Source: Pseudomonadota bacterium
Lineage (GTDB): Bacteria > Pseudomonadota > Gammaproteobacteria > Burkholderiales > Burkholderiaceae_C
Reading direction: 5' to 3'
Length of the DNA: 64,000 nt
Assembly (NCBI GenBank): GCA_021819435.1
Contig: JAKARB010000005.1
Location: forward strand, 243,874 to 307,873
Positions 40,690 to 49,522 of the stretch are shown piece by piece. A program made the position numbers and the translations under genes. The notes under the pieces are model-generated. The model ran no database searches. It was not told where the DNA came from and saw only the letters and a program-made list of their open reading frames with translations. Position 1 is the first letter of the stretch; every line of letters starts with the position of its first letter.

Positions 40690-40704
40690 GGTCCTCGGTT
40701 TGCC
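40690..40704 (+). promoter_or_regulatory. Sigma-54 promoter of the SDR at 40739
   Basis: GGTCCTCGGTTTGCC has exact spacing and intact TTGC, but T in place of C at the third base and C instead of A at the fourth. Predicted start near 40715. Confidence 0.55.
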
Positions 40705-40738
40705 TGAAAAAAGATCCTTTCTCCAAGGCAGCAACACC

Positions 40739-41620
40739 ATGACTCATCAGACAGATCAGACAGATCAAGGCGCCCGCAGCCAGCCACCACAACACCAGTC
40801 CAGCCAACCTGGACGCGAGTCCGAGATGCAGCCGCCCCCGCAATCGCATGCCGCGGGCCACGAAGGCCATGGTCGGCTCCAGGGTCAGGTGGCGTTGATC
40901 ACCGGTGGCGACAGCGGGATCGGCAGGTCGGTGGCCATTGCCTTCGCCAAGGAAGGTGCAAACGTCGCCATCGTCTACCTTGACGAACACGAGGATGCGA
41001 AAGAAACCTTGCATGGCATCGAAGCGCAAGGCGTGCGTGCCTTGGCTTGCTGTGGCGACATCGGAGAACCCACGTTTTGTGCGGAGGTGGTGCAAAAAGT
41101 GCGGCAAGAATTCGGCCGCATCGACGTGCTGGTGAACAACGCCGGCGAACAGCATCCGCAAGAACATTTGCGCGATGTTTCGTCAGAACAAATCGAGCGG
41201 ACCTTTCGCACCAATGTCTTCGCGATGATCAACCTCACGCGCGAAGCCCTGGCCTGCATGGCGCCTGGCTCCCGGGTCATCAACACCGCATCGGTGACGG
41301 CGTACCGGGGCAGCCCCCACTTGGTGGACTACTCGGCGACCAAAGGCGCCATCGTGTCCTTCACGCGATCATTGGCCTTGCAGCAGGCGCCCCACGGCAT
41401 CCGCGTCAATGGCGTGGCGCCCGGGCCCGTTTGGACCCCGTTGATACCCTCCACATTCAGCGCTGAACAGGTCGCCCACTTTGGTGAAAATGTGCCCATG
41501 AAACGACCTGGTCAGCCGGATGAAATATCGCCTTGCTACGTGTTCCTGGCTTGCGATGAAAGCGCCTACATGACAGGTCAGATGCTGCATCCCAATGGAG
41601 GCGAAATCGTCAATGCTTGA
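40739..41620 (+). CDS. SDR oxidoreductase (YghA/GsiB-associated type)
   Basis: A 293-residue short-chain dehydrogenase. A Gln/His/Pro-rich N-terminus of about 50 residues precedes the domain: LQGQVALITGGDSGIGRSVAIAFAKEGANVAIVYLDEHED, NNAGEQHPQ, and catalytic YSATKGAIVSFTRSLA. This long-N-terminus subfamily is typical of stress-inducible SDRs such as E. coli YghA and Bacillus general stress dehydrogenases. Substrate unknown. Followed by the DUF883 gene with its own promoter. Confidence 0.88.
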   Translation: MTHQTDQTDQGARSQPPQHQSSQPGRESEMQPPPQSHAAGHEGHGRLQGQVALITGGDSGIGRSVAIAFAKEGANVAIVYLDEHEDAKETLHGIEAQGVRALACCGDIGEPTFCAEVVQKVRQEFGRIDVLVNNAGEQHPQEHLRDVSSEQIERTFRTNVFAMINLTREALACMAPGSRVINTASVTAYRGSPHLVDYSATKGAIVSFTRSLALQQAPHGIRVNGVAPGPVWTPLIPSTFSAEQVAHFGENVPMKRPGQPDEISPCYVFLACDESAYMTGQMLHPNGGEIVNA

Positions 41621-41638
41621 TGGCGAATGGATCGGCGC

Positions 41639-41653
41639 GGCATGTCGATTGCC
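41639..41653 (+). promoter_or_regulatory. Sigma-54 promoter of DUF883 gene
   Basis: GGCATGTCGATTGCC, third identical copy of this 15-mer (also 15887 and 26680). Predicted start near 41664, 29 bases before the ATG. Confidence 0.85.
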
Positions 41654-41692
41654 ATGCTTGGGCTCTGTCAAATCCTTCAACAGGCGCCTACC

Positions 41693-41998
41693 ATGACCCC
41701 CGAAACCCCGGATGAATCGACCGATGGATTCGTTGAACGAACCGCCCAAGCCGCGCACCAGACCATCGACGAGGTGGCTGAAAAGGCCAGCGAAACATTG
41801 GATCGCCTGCAGGCTTCGGCCAGCAGCATGGGCGAGCAGCTCTCGGACAAGGCCCAGGCCATCAGCGATTTCGAATACCAGATGGTTGAAAAAGTGCGCG
41901 ACTGCGTGCGCGATCATCCCTTGACCTCGCTCCTGGTGGCCGTGACCGCAGGGGTGCTCATCGCGCGGCTGGCATGGCCAGCCACGCCCGAGCGCTGA
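41693..41998 (+). CDS. DUF883 (ElaB/YqjD-like) membrane-anchored protein
   Basis: A 101-residue protein with a helical body (ERTAQAAHQTIDEVAEKASETLDRLQASASSMGEQLSDKAQAISDFEYQMVEKVRDCVRDHP) and one C-terminal helix (LTSLLVAVTAGVLIARLAWP). Same family and layout as the one at 8729-9046, which it resembles in the AAHSAID/AAHQTIDEV and VRDHPLT/IRSKPLT regions. Likely a paralogue with a similar inner-membrane role. Confidence 0.85.
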   Translation: MTPETPDESTDGFVERTAQAAHQTIDEVAEKASETLDRLQASASSMGEQLSDKAQAISDFEYQMVEKVRDCVRDHPLTSLLVAVTAGVLIARLAWPATPER

Positions 41999-42005
41999 AG
42001 GGCCT

Positions 42006-42986
42006 TCAGCCCAGTGCGGTGTCGAGCCCCATCATCAGCACGAAGCCCATCATCAAGCTGGTGGTGGCCATGAGTTCATGTCCCTGACCATGGGTTTCGG
42101 GGATGATCTCGTGGCTGATGACGAAGAGCATGGCCCCAGCTGCGATGGACAGCCCCCATGGCAGCATCCACACCGACCAGGCCATCATCGAAGCGGCCAT
42201 CACCGCGCCCAAGGGCTCGACCACGCCAGACAAGGCACCGAGGAACACCGACAACGAGCGGCTGTAGCCCGCCCCCACCAACGCAGAAGCGATGACCAGG
42301 CCTTCCGGGATGTCTTGGATTGCGATGCCGGTGGTCAAAGCATCGGCACCTCGCGGATCGGTGCCGCCGTGCGCCACCCCGATCGCGAGCCCCTCAGGCA
42401 GGTTGTGCAACGCGACCGCCGCCACAAACAGCCAAACCCTTCGCAGGCGTTCGGCTCGCCAGCCATCGGGTGCCGTGACGGAAGGATCGGAGGACCAAGA
42501 GGCCGGCGCGAGCGCATGCACATGCGGCATCCACCGCTCCAGGGCCATCAACAAGGCCGCCCCCAACAGGATGCCTGCCCCGACCAGCGCAGCGCGTGGG
42601 CCGTCATCCAAGCCGATGGCACTTGCTGCACTCAAGGCCGGAACGATCAAAGAAAACACGCTGGCTGCGAGCATGACGCCCGCGCCGAACCCCATCATCA
42701 CGTCGCGCGTGCGAGCTGACACCGTTTGAGTCAGGCAAACCGGCAATGTGCCCAAAGCGGTGGCCAAGGCCGCAAGCCAACCCGCTGACCAAGCCTGGGC
42801 GATCGCAGGCCGCGTGTGCTGCCAGTCTGCCCAAATGTCATGGCAAAGCGCGGCGAACCCACCCAACACGATGATCCAGCCCAGGGCAAGCCGCCATGCA
42901 CGGCGGCGCCTTGGCGCACGCGGACCGCGATGCAGCCAAGCTGCGTTCGAAGGCTCCGACGCGGACCCCGCTTCGGGCGGGGTCAT
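42006..42986 (-). CDS. ZIP-family divalent metal transporter
   Basis: A 326-residue membrane protein with about eight helices. The two metal-binding motifs of ZIP proteins are HNLPEGLAIGVAHGG and QDIPEGLVIASALVG, plus a His-containing loop WMPHVHALAP. ZIP proteins import Zn, Fe or Mn. Its ATG overlaps the stop of the manganese catalase gene (ATGA at 42983), so supplying metal to that enzyme is a reasonable inference. Confidence 0.9.
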   Translation of the reverse strand: MTPPEAGSASEPSNAAWLHRGPRAPRRRRAWRLALGWIIVLGGFAALCHDIWADWQHTRPAIAQAWSAGWLAALATALGTLPVCLTQTVSARTRDVMMGFGAGVMLAASVFSLIVPALSAASAIGLDDGPRAALVGAGILLGAALLMALERWMPHVHALAPASWSSDPSVTAPDGWRAERLRRVWLFVAAVALHNLPEGLAIGVAHGGTDPRGADALTTGIAIQDIPEGLVIASALVGAGYSRSLSVFLGALSGVVEPLGAVMAASMMAWSVWMLPWGLSIAAGAMLFVISHEIIPETHGQGHELMATTSLMMGFVLMMGLDTALG

Positions 42987-43870
42987 GAGGACTGCGTGCC
43001 TGGAGCTTGGGTCCCCGAAGCCAGCTCCGCTCCGGTCAGCGGGTTGGACAAGGTCTCCGAAGCCGTGCGTTCCGACATGGCGCTCAAGCGTTCGCGCTCT
43101 TCGTCGGTGAGGGTCACCTCGGCCATGCCCGTGCCCCCGTCCACAGCGGGTGTACCGGGCAAGAACTCGAAGGTTTCGGCACTGTTCCAGGGGCCGCGCA
43201 CCTCCGCTTCGCCATGCGAGGTGTTGAAGTAGGTGCGCGAGAAGCGCGGATCGCCCGGCACCTTGCCCGGAGGGAAGTGCCCGCGGATCGAGTACAGCGC
43301 CTTCTCGAAGGACAACTGGTGAGCGATCTCGCGGGTCATGAGGAATCCGAGCGCTTCTTTCACCCCGGGGTCATCCGTTGCGTTGATGAGGCGCTCATAG
43401 ATGAGCTTGGCTCGCGCTTCGGCAGCGATGTTGGAGCGCAAGTCGGCGCTCGGGTCGCCGATGGTGTCGACGTAGGCCGATGTCCAGGGCACGCCCGCCG
43501 AGTTGGTCAGCGGCACACCAGCGCCATACAACAACTGCGTGGTATGCGAATCGTTGCCACCGCCCGCGATGCTGCGATAAAGCTCGGCCTCTTCGTCCGT
43601 GCCCTCGGCGATCCGGCCCTTGGCGCCCTTGTTGAGCATGGCCACGATGGTGCCGATGACCTCTAGGTGACTGAGCTCCTCGGTGGCGATGTCCATCAAC
43701 ATGTCTTTGCGGCCCGCGTCGTCTTCAGCCAGCGCCTGCGTGAAGTATCGGCAGGCGGCGGCCAACTCCCCTTGCGGTCCACCGAACTGTTCAAGCAGCA
43801 AGTTGGCCAAGCCGGGGTTGGTCTCGCTGACCCGAACGGTGTACTGCAAGCGTTTGTTATGAGCGAACAT
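42983..43870 (-). CDS. Manganese (non-haem) catalase
   Basis: A 295-residue di-manganese catalase that removes hydrogen peroxide. Ligand motifs are visible: CRYFTQAL, EELSHLEVIGTIVAML and REIAHQLSFEKALY in a four-helix bundle. AGGA lies 6 bases before the ATG at 43870; a weaker ATG at 43885 lies in the ribosome-site region. Normal length. Co-translated with the ZIP transporter. Confidence 0.93.
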   Translation of the reverse strand: MFAHNKRLQYTVRVSETNPGLANLLLEQFGGPQGELAAACRYFTQALAEDDAGRKDMLMDIATEELSHLEVIGTIVAMLNKGAKGRIAEGTDEEAELYRSIAGGGNDSHTTQLLYGAGVPLTNSAGVPWTSAYVDTIGDPSADLRSNIAAEARAKLIYERLINATDDPGVKEALGFLMTREIAHQLSFEKALYSIRGHFPPGKVPGDPRFSRTYFNTSHGEAEVRGPWNSAETFEFLPGTPAVDGGTGMAEVTLTDEERERLSAMSERTASETLSNPLTGAELASGTQAPGTQSS

Positions 43871-43917
43871 GGGGGTTCCTTTCATGGAGGGGTGGTGGTG
43901 ATCGTTCCCATCAACCG

Positions 43918-43931
43918 GCAAATGGCGAACC
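43918..43931 (-). promoter_or_regulatory. Sigma-54 promoter of Mn-catalase-ZIP operon
   Basis: Minus-strand GGTTCGCCATTTGC has exact spacing and intact TTGC. Predicted start near 43906, 36 bases before the ATG. Confidence 0.65.
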
Positions 43932-43971
43932 CGCCAGACGACGATTCAAACCGCCGCGTCAGCGCTCAGCA

Positions 43972-45039
43972 TCAGCGCCGTGCCAGCAAGGCCTCTTCTG
44001 CGGTGGCCAGCACCTGTTCCACGGAGATGTCCTGCGCACACCTGTGAACCGGTTGCGAGCATTCACTGCCCATGCAAGGCCGGCAAGGCGGCGCCGACCA
44101 CAACACGCGGTGGCGCAGCGGGTCGGCTGGCGACCATCGAGCCACCTCCGACCCGCAACTGATGACCACACTCGGCACCCCAAGCGCAGCGGCGATGTGC
44201 GACACGCCCGTGTCATTGCAAACCAGCAGGCGCGCGCCCTCGATGGCGGCGCCGAGTGTCCACAGGTCGGTTCGGCCGCAGAGGTTGATCGCGTGTGGAA
44301 CTTGCCGACTGATTTCCTCGATGAGCGGCCGCTCGGCTTGCGCACCGGTGAGGAGGATGTCGTGCCCGCGCTCTGACAGCTCGCGGGCGACCTGGGCGAA
44401 GCGCGCCACCGGCCAACGCCGTGAACGCCATTTGGAGCCAGGGTGCACACAGACCCAGCCCGTTCCCCGCCCCGGCGCCCGCCCGCATGCCTCCAGCAAC
44501 GCGGCGAGCTTGAACCGGTCGTCATCGGTCACCGGGTGGCTCAAGCTGATCGCGCCCATGGCTTCTTCCGGCATGCCCAGTGGCTCAATCAGGCGCAACA
44601 GACGCAAGAGGCGCAGCGGCTCGCTGCCCCGGTCGGGCCATGGCATGCCGCAGGCACCAGCCGGTGGCGCCACCTGTGGCTCGTGAAAGACCAAGGTGTG
44701 CCGAGCCCGCCATTGCAACACGATGCCGTTGCTGATGCTTCCGCTGCCATGCATTTGCAAGGCCAGATCGAACCGCATCTCGCGCATCCGAGAGATGAAA
44801 GCTTGCCATGCGTCAGGCGAACTCGCCTCGCCTGTGAGAGGGTGAGGCGGCAAGGCAATGAACTCATCGATCGCTTCGATCCTGCTGGCCCACCCGGCCG
44901 CCCAGGCCTGCCCCACCAAGGTGATCGTCGCCTGCGGAAACTTGGCCCGCAGTGCGTTGAGCGCCCGCGTGGCACAAACCATGTCGCCGAGGCTGAGCGC
45001 GCGCAGCACCGCGATCCTGCTCACCGCTTCCCGTGCCAT
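43972..45039 (-). CDS. Glycosyltransferase family 9 (heptosyltransferase-like)
   Basis: A 355-residue GT9: SRIAVLRALSLGDMVCATRALNALRAKFPQATITLVGQAWA at the N-terminus, the C-terminal HPGSKWRSRRWPVARFAQVA and VCNDTGVSHIAAALGVPSVV. Family 9 members transfer ADP-heptose or similar donors. Start: ATG at 45039 gives the usual N-terminus; an upstream ATG at 45105 overlaps the cold-shock gene stop (TGATG) and is a coupled alternative. Last gene of the deacetylase-cold-shock-GT9 group. Confidence 0.85.
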   Translation of the reverse strand: MAREAVSRIAVLRALSLGDMVCATRALNALRAKFPQATITLVGQAWAAGWASRIEAIDEFIALPPHPLTGEASSPDAWQAFISRMREMRFDLALQMHGSGSISNGIVLQWRARHTLVFHEPQVAPPAGACGMPWPDRGSEPLRLLRLLRLIEPLGMPEEAMGAISLSHPVTDDDRFKLAALLEACGRAPGRGTGWVCVHPGSKWRSRRWPVARFAQVARELSERGHDILLTGAQAERPLIEEISRQVPHAINLCGRTDLWTLGAAIEGARLLVCNDTGVSHIAAALGVPSVVISCGSEVARWSPADPLRHRVLWSAPPCRPCMGSECSQPVHRCAQDISVEQVLATAEEALLARR

Positions 45040-45104
45040 GCCAGATGCCTGTTCCTGGGCAGGCTGGCCAAGGCCATGGATTGGGTCGGGCGCCAAGGAG
45101 CCCA

Positions 45105-45410
45105 TCAAGGCATCCCGTGTTGGTCCATCCTCATCTGGCGCGAGCTGGCCTTGAGCCGACGGTGCCTGTGCTTTTGCTCTGGCGTGGCCTCGATCGGCAA
45201 CTCATCGACCGCGAGCCGCACACGGTTCGCGCTGGGGCCCCGGTCTGAGAGTTGCAGTTCGAAGACGACGTTCATCTGGGGCCGCAAGCTCTTGTACCCC
45301 TCCATGTCGATGGCGGAAAAATGGACAAACACATCGGCCTCGCAGGCCGGTGTCTGGATGAAGCCATATCCCTTTTCATCGCTGAACCATTTGACTTGCC
45401 CTGTCTGCAT
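45105..45410 (-). CDS. Cold-shock domain protein with basic C-terminal tail
   Basis: A 101-residue protein; residues 1-68 are a CspA-type RNA-binding domain (GQVKWFSDEKGYGFIQTPACEADVFVHFSAI with RNP1-like KGYGFI and RNP2-like VFVHF). Residues 70-101 are a basic tail (EATPEQKHRHRRLKASSRQMRMDQH), longer than in plain CspA. AGGA is 7 bases before the ATG at 45410. It starts inside the end of the deacetylase-like gene (35-base overlap). Confidence 0.9.
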   Translation of the reverse strand: MQTGQVKWFSDEKGYGFIQTPACEADVFVHFSAIDMEGYKSLRPQMNVVFELQLSDRGPSANRVRLAVDELPIEATPEQKHRHRRLKASSRQMRMDQHGMP

Positions 45411-46218
45411 GTGATGTCCTCGTGAAGTCGATGGTGGTGTCGAGCCAATCTGGCTTACCACCTTGGCAAACAGCGGGCCCAGGCTGGGGCGGCCACCATT
45501 CGTCCACCGCGTCGGCCAAGGTGATGGCGCGCCTTTCATGCAGCAGAGCCGCCAGTTTTCTCATCCACAGACGGCGGATGCGTGGGTGGTCGGCGTCATG
45601 CGGATGCAGTTCGAACCGAACGAGGGGCTGGGTTCGCCACCACAGGCTCACCCAGTGGTTGCGCGGTTCGCTGACCACTCGCCGCCATCTGCTGCGCGTG
45701 CTGAACACCAAGGCGCTGCTGCGCAGGTGCTGACGCTGTGGCAAGGCGTGCACGGCAGACAAGGTGGTGGTGTAACGCAAGGTGCTGGCATGCAGAACCT
45801 CCCAGCTACCCGGACTGAGCAGCCACGCTGGCGCCACGAACCCATGCAGCGGCCAGCCACGCTGCTCGAACCAACGCGAGCCGGCACGCAGGCGCAGTTC
45901 TGCCTCGGATGTGCTCAAGGCGGAAAACTCACCTTCGCCGTCGGTGTAGAGGCGACGTTTGATGTGATCGATCCAATCGCGTGGTTCACCGGGGTCAAGG
46001 TGTGTGTAGCCGTGCAGGGCCAATTCGTGTCCAGACGAAAGCAAATGCGAGAGTTGGTTCTCAAAGGCAACTTGCCGTGCATGCAAGTGAAAGCGCGGCA
46101 CCACCAGCAACGTGGTGGGGATGTCGGCCACCTCGGCCACGGCCTGAAGCAGGCGTTGGCAGGCTGCCCAGTTCGCTGGAGCGACGTCGTGAATCACCAC
46201 ACTCAGCAGGCGCGTCAT
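45376..46218 (-). CDS. DUF2334/polysaccharide-deacetylase-like protein
   Basis: A 280-residue protein. It begins SVVIHDVAPANWAACQRLL, with the metal-binding Asp of the NodB-like fold in HDVAP, and ELALHGYTHLDPG supplying the two His ligands (HGYTH). This is the DUF2334 type of carbohydrate esterase-like fold, which removes acetyl groups from amino sugars or acts on polyketides. Within a glycosyltransferase island, deacetylation of a surface glycan is likely but unproven. Overlaps the cold-shock gene. Confidence 0.85.
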   Translation of the reverse strand: MTRLLSVVIHDVAPANWAACQRLLQAVAEVADIPTTLLVVPRFHLHARQVAFENQLSHLLSSGHELALHGYTHLDPGEPRDWIDHIKRRLYTDGEGEFSALSTSEAELRLRAGSRWFEQRGWPLHGFVAPAWLLSPGSWEVLHASTLRYTTTLSAVHALPQRQHLRSSALVFSTRSRWRRVVSEPRNHWVSLWWRTQPLVRFELHPHDADHPRIRRLWMRKLAALLHERRAITLADAVDEWWPPQPGPAVCQGGKPDWLDTTIDFTRTSHADRASQMVQR

Positions 46219-46498
46219 CTTTGGATCCCCATTTCATAGGTGAATGCCCATGCAAATCGAGGCATGGCACACGGCGTGCGTATCACACCACGCCAGATCC
46301 ATCGTCGCCACACATGCCCCCTGCGCATGGTGGGTCTGCCTATCGCGGATGCATGTGAGCGGATGCACTTGAGTCGGTATTTTTTTCTGCAACTTCGGGT
46401 GTGCTGCGCACAGTCAGAAACGCACCGACGCTCGACAGGGGAGTCTGATCGGGGACTGTCCACACACACATCACGCGGCTTGCTGAGCCGCAAGGAAC
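46219..46498. other. 280-base intergenic region
   Basis: Divergent gap between the deacetylase-like gene and the hybrid kinase. No clear sigma-54 match with intact TTGC was found on either strand; the closest is GGCACACGGCGTGC (46266-46279) with GTGC, too far from the kinase gene. A short inverted repeat CGGCT/AGCCG occurs just before the kinase start. Nothing else is seen. Confidence 0.5.
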
Positions 46499-49400
46499 AT
46501 GGCCCTGCTTCGCCCACTTCCCTTCCCCCGACTTTGGAGAACCCGTTGGCCCTTGGCCTCTGTGCGCAGCTACCTCCATGTCATCACCCTGGTTGCGGTG
46601 CTGCCCCTGGCGTTGCTGACGAGTTGGTTGATCGGCAGGCAGGTTTCGGTGGCGCGCGATCAGCTTTCCATGGGCCTGCAGCAGGGCGCGAGTTCGATGG
46701 CCTTGATGATCGACCGGGAGCAAAGCGCTTCTGTCGAGGCCTTGCAGGCCTTGGCCGAGTCTCCGATCTTGCTGCGCGGCGACATCCGAGGCTTCGAGCG
46801 GCTGTTGCGAGCCTTCGTGAGCATCAGGCCAGCCTGGAGTCAGGTGAGCCTGGTGGATGCGCGGCGTGGACAGGTGCTCAGCGTGGTGCCAGGTGGCAGG
46901 GACGCATCTGACGAGCCGTTGCCAGCTGACTACGTGGTGCCACGCTCGCCCGCCGAAGTCGAGCCCTATTTCTCAGGCCTCATAAGGGGTGCCAAAGCGG
47001 GCGAATGGCGCACACGCATCACCATGCCCGTTTGGCGTGGGGACCAATTGCGCTACTACCTGCATGTGGACATTGACGAGGAATACTGGCAGAACCTGCT
47101 CGTCGGCGCATCTCCGCAGCGGCAAGGCTTCGTCACGCTTTACGACCGATCCAAGGTCGTCATCGCCCGCACGGTCAACCCGAACACCCACGTGGGCCGA
47201 CCTTTGCCGCAGCCATCTGCTCGCCAGCACAAGCCAAATGGCTTTCACAAGATCTCGGTGGAGGGCGAAGGCGATTCTTACGTTGCATGGCAGGAGATCT
47301 CGCATTCCGGCTGGGGCGTGCGCATGGGCGTCAGCGCTGCCGCGCTCGACCAAAACAAATTGACCGCTTTTGTCGCCATCGCAGGCACGGGCATCGCATC
47401 GCTATTCGCTGGCCTCCTGCTGTCGAGGATGGTGGCCACGCGCATCATCAAACCCTTGAGCGTGCTGTCGCAAGGCATGGCGGCGCACCTGCGAGATGAA
47501 GACACCACGGTCTTCGAAATCTCCATGCTCAGAAACGCCATGCTCGCTGCCGAGCAGCAGCGAGACTTGGCCACGCAGCGGCTGGAAGCCAAGGCGGCCG
47601 AGTTCGAGACCCTGTTCCTCATGAGCCCGATCGGGCTGTCGATCACGCTCGACCCGCAGGCCAACGAGGTGCTGCGCAACCCCACGAAGATGGCGCTGTT
47701 CAACACGCCGCCCGATGGCCGCCAGACGTATGACATCGTGGTCCACGGCAAGGTGCTGGCCCCTTCGGACCATCCGCTCAAGCGAGCCGCGCGAGGCGAG
47801 CGCATCCACAACCTCGACATGGAGATTCACCACCACGACGGCCGCGTGCTCAACCTCATCGCCTACGCCCTGCCCTTGCTGAACCTGCATGGTCAGCCCC
47901 GTGGGGCCATCGCCGTGTTCGTCGACGTCACCGAGCGGGTGCAATCGCAGAGCAAGCTGATGCAGGCTCAGGCGCGGCTGGAAGACAACCAGCACTTCAT
48001 CACCCTGGCCCAGAAGGCGGGCGATGTGGGCTTCTGGGACCACCGCATCGAAGAAAACCGACTGACGCTGACATCCGGGCTGTCGCTGCTGTTCGGCATG
48101 GGGCAGGCCGAGACCGAGATCACCTGGGACGAATGGCTGACCAAGATCAAACACCCAGACGGCGCCACCCTGACCGCCATGCTGCAAGAGGCTTGGCAGG
48201 AGCACCAGGAACAGGTCAACTTCCAGCTCCAGGTTCAGCAAGGCGACATGCCCGAGCGCTGGCTGTCATGCCGGGGCGTGTGCGTGTACAACGCCCAGGG
48301 AACGCCCATCAGGATGATCGGTGCGGTGGTCGATGTGACCGCCCAGCACCAGATCGAGCATGAGCGCAGTCGGTTGATCGAGCAAGAACAAGTGGCCCGC
48401 CTTGAGGCCGAGCAGGCCAACCGCGCCAAGGACGAATTCCTCGCCATCCTCGGGCACGAGTTGCGCAATCCGCTGGGGGCGATCTCGGCAGGCATTGAGG
48501 TGCTCAACCGCATCAGCCCCGAGGGCGATCAACCGGCGCGCATGCGCCAGATCATCACCCGCCAGACGCGTCACCTGGCCCGGCTCATGGACGATTTGCT
48601 CGATGTGGCCCGCGTGATCGCCGGCAAGATCCAACTCTCCGTGCACCCCGTCAGCGTGAGGGCCACGGTGCAGCGCGTTGTCAACACGTTCAAGATCACC
48701 GGCCTGACCCAGGCCGTCGAGATCGATGTGGACGATGTCTGGGTCATGGCCGACACGGTTCGCCTGGAGCAGATCATCAACAACCTGATCACCAACGCCG
48801 GCAAGTACAGCCCGCCCGATCTGGTCATCCGGGTCATCGGTAAACGCCATGGCTCGGTGGTGAGGCTGCAGGTCATCAACCAAGGGCCGTTGATCCCCGC
48901 CAACTTGCTGCCCCACATCTTCGACCTGTTCGTGCAAGGAGAACGCACGATCGAACGCCGCCAAGGTGGCCTGGGCATCGGCCTGACGCTGGTCAAGAGC
49001 CTGGTGGACCTGCATCACGGCAAGGTCGAGGTGGCCTCGACGGAAGACCACAACATCTTCACCGTGGAGTTGCCGGCCGCGCAGGCCGACGATGGCGCGT
49101 CAATGGAACCCACGAAGGCCACGACCCACCAGCGCCGGGTGGTGATCGTCGAAGACAACGACGACGCCCGCGAAGCCGTGAAGCTCATGCTGGAGGTTGG
49201 GGGGCACGAGGTGATCGCACAAATGGATGGCGACATGGGCTTGCACACCATCCTGGAAGAGCACCCCGACCTGGCCCTGGTCGACATCGGCCTGCCTGGC
49301 CGTTCGGGTTACGAGGTGGCGCGTGCCGCCCGCGAGGCGGGCTTTGGCGGCTGGCTCATCGCCCTGTCCGGCTATGGACAGCAGCAGGATGTGCAGCGGG

Positions 49401-49522
49401 CGCTCGACAACGGCTTCGATTTCCACATGGTCAAACCGGTCGACCAGGGCTTGCTCGACGCCTACCTGGCCCGACCGCCCCGGGATCAGGGCGCATCGGT
49501 CAAGCAGTTTTCCGAGCACTGA
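46499..49522 (+). CDS. Hybrid sensor histidine kinase (membrane, PAS, HK, receiver)
   Basis: A 1007-residue sensor. A membrane helix lies near residues 25-45, a periplasmic sensing domain (dCache-like) at about 50-285, a second helix near 290-310, a HAMP region, and two PAS-like domains (about 375-480 and 490-620). The kinase core has H653 in ILGHELRNPLG, the ATP-binding N-box NNLITNAGKYS and G-box GGLGIGLTLV. A receiver domain (880-1000) carries D929 (LVDIGLPG). The start has AAGGA only 2-3 bases upstream. Convergent with the ABC-receiver gene (23-base overlap). Output partner unknown. Confidence 0.93.
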   Translation: MALLRPLPFPRLWRTRWPLASVRSYLHVITLVAVLPLALLTSWLIGRQVSVARDQLSMGLQQGASSMALMIDREQSASVEALQALAESPILLRGDIRGFERLLRAFVSIRPAWSQVSLVDARRGQVLSVVPGGRDASDEPLPADYVVPRSPAEVEPYFSGLIRGAKAGEWRTRITMPVWRGDQLRYYLHVDIDEEYWQNLLVGASPQRQGFVTLYDRSKVVIARTVNPNTHVGRPLPQPSARQHKPNGFHKISVEGEGDSYVAWQEISHSGWGVRMGVSAAALDQNKLTAFVAIAGTGIASLFAGLLLSRMVATRIIKPLSVLSQGMAAHLRDEDTTVFEISMLRNAMLAAEQQRDLATQRLEAKAAEFETLFLMSPIGLSITLDPQANEVLRNPTKMALFNTPPDGRQTYDIVVHGKVLAPSDHPLKRAARGERIHNLDMEIHHHDGRVLNLIAYALPLLNLHGQPRGAIAVFVDVTERVQSQSKLMQAQARLEDNQHFITLAQKAGDVGFWDHRIEENRLTLTSGLSLLFGMGQAETEITWDEWLTKIKHPDGATLTAMLQEAWQEHQEQVNFQLQVQQGDMPERWLSCRGVCVYNAQGTPIRMIGAVVDVTAQHQIEHERSRLIEQEQVARLEAEQANRAKDEFLAILGHELRNPLGAISAGIEVLNRISPEGDQPARMRQIITRQTRHLARLMDDLLDVARVIAGKIQLSVHPVSVRATVQRVVNTFKITGLTQAVEIDVDDVWVMADTVRLEQIINNLITNAGKYSPPDLVIRVIGKRHGSVVRLQVINQGPLIPANLLPHIFDLFVQGERTIERRQGGLGIGLTLVKSLVDLHHGKVEVASTEDHNIFTVELPAAQADDGASMEPTKATTHQRRVVIVEDNDDAREAVKLMLEVGGHEVIAQMDGDMGLHTILEEHPDLALVDIGLPGRSGYEVARAAREAGFGGWLIALSGYGQQQDVQRALDNGFDFHMVKPVDQGLLDAYLARPPRDQGASVKQFSEH

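Noticed and set aside
41991..42010. CTGAAGGGCCTTCAG palindrome between DUF883 and ZIP genes as a terminator
   Set aside because: The loop is too small and there is no T-run on either strand; it may only reflect the coding ends.
46266..46279. GGCACACGGCGTGC as a sigma-54 promoter of the hybrid kinase
   Set aside because: The -12 block is GTGC and it lies over 200 bases before the gene with no other support.
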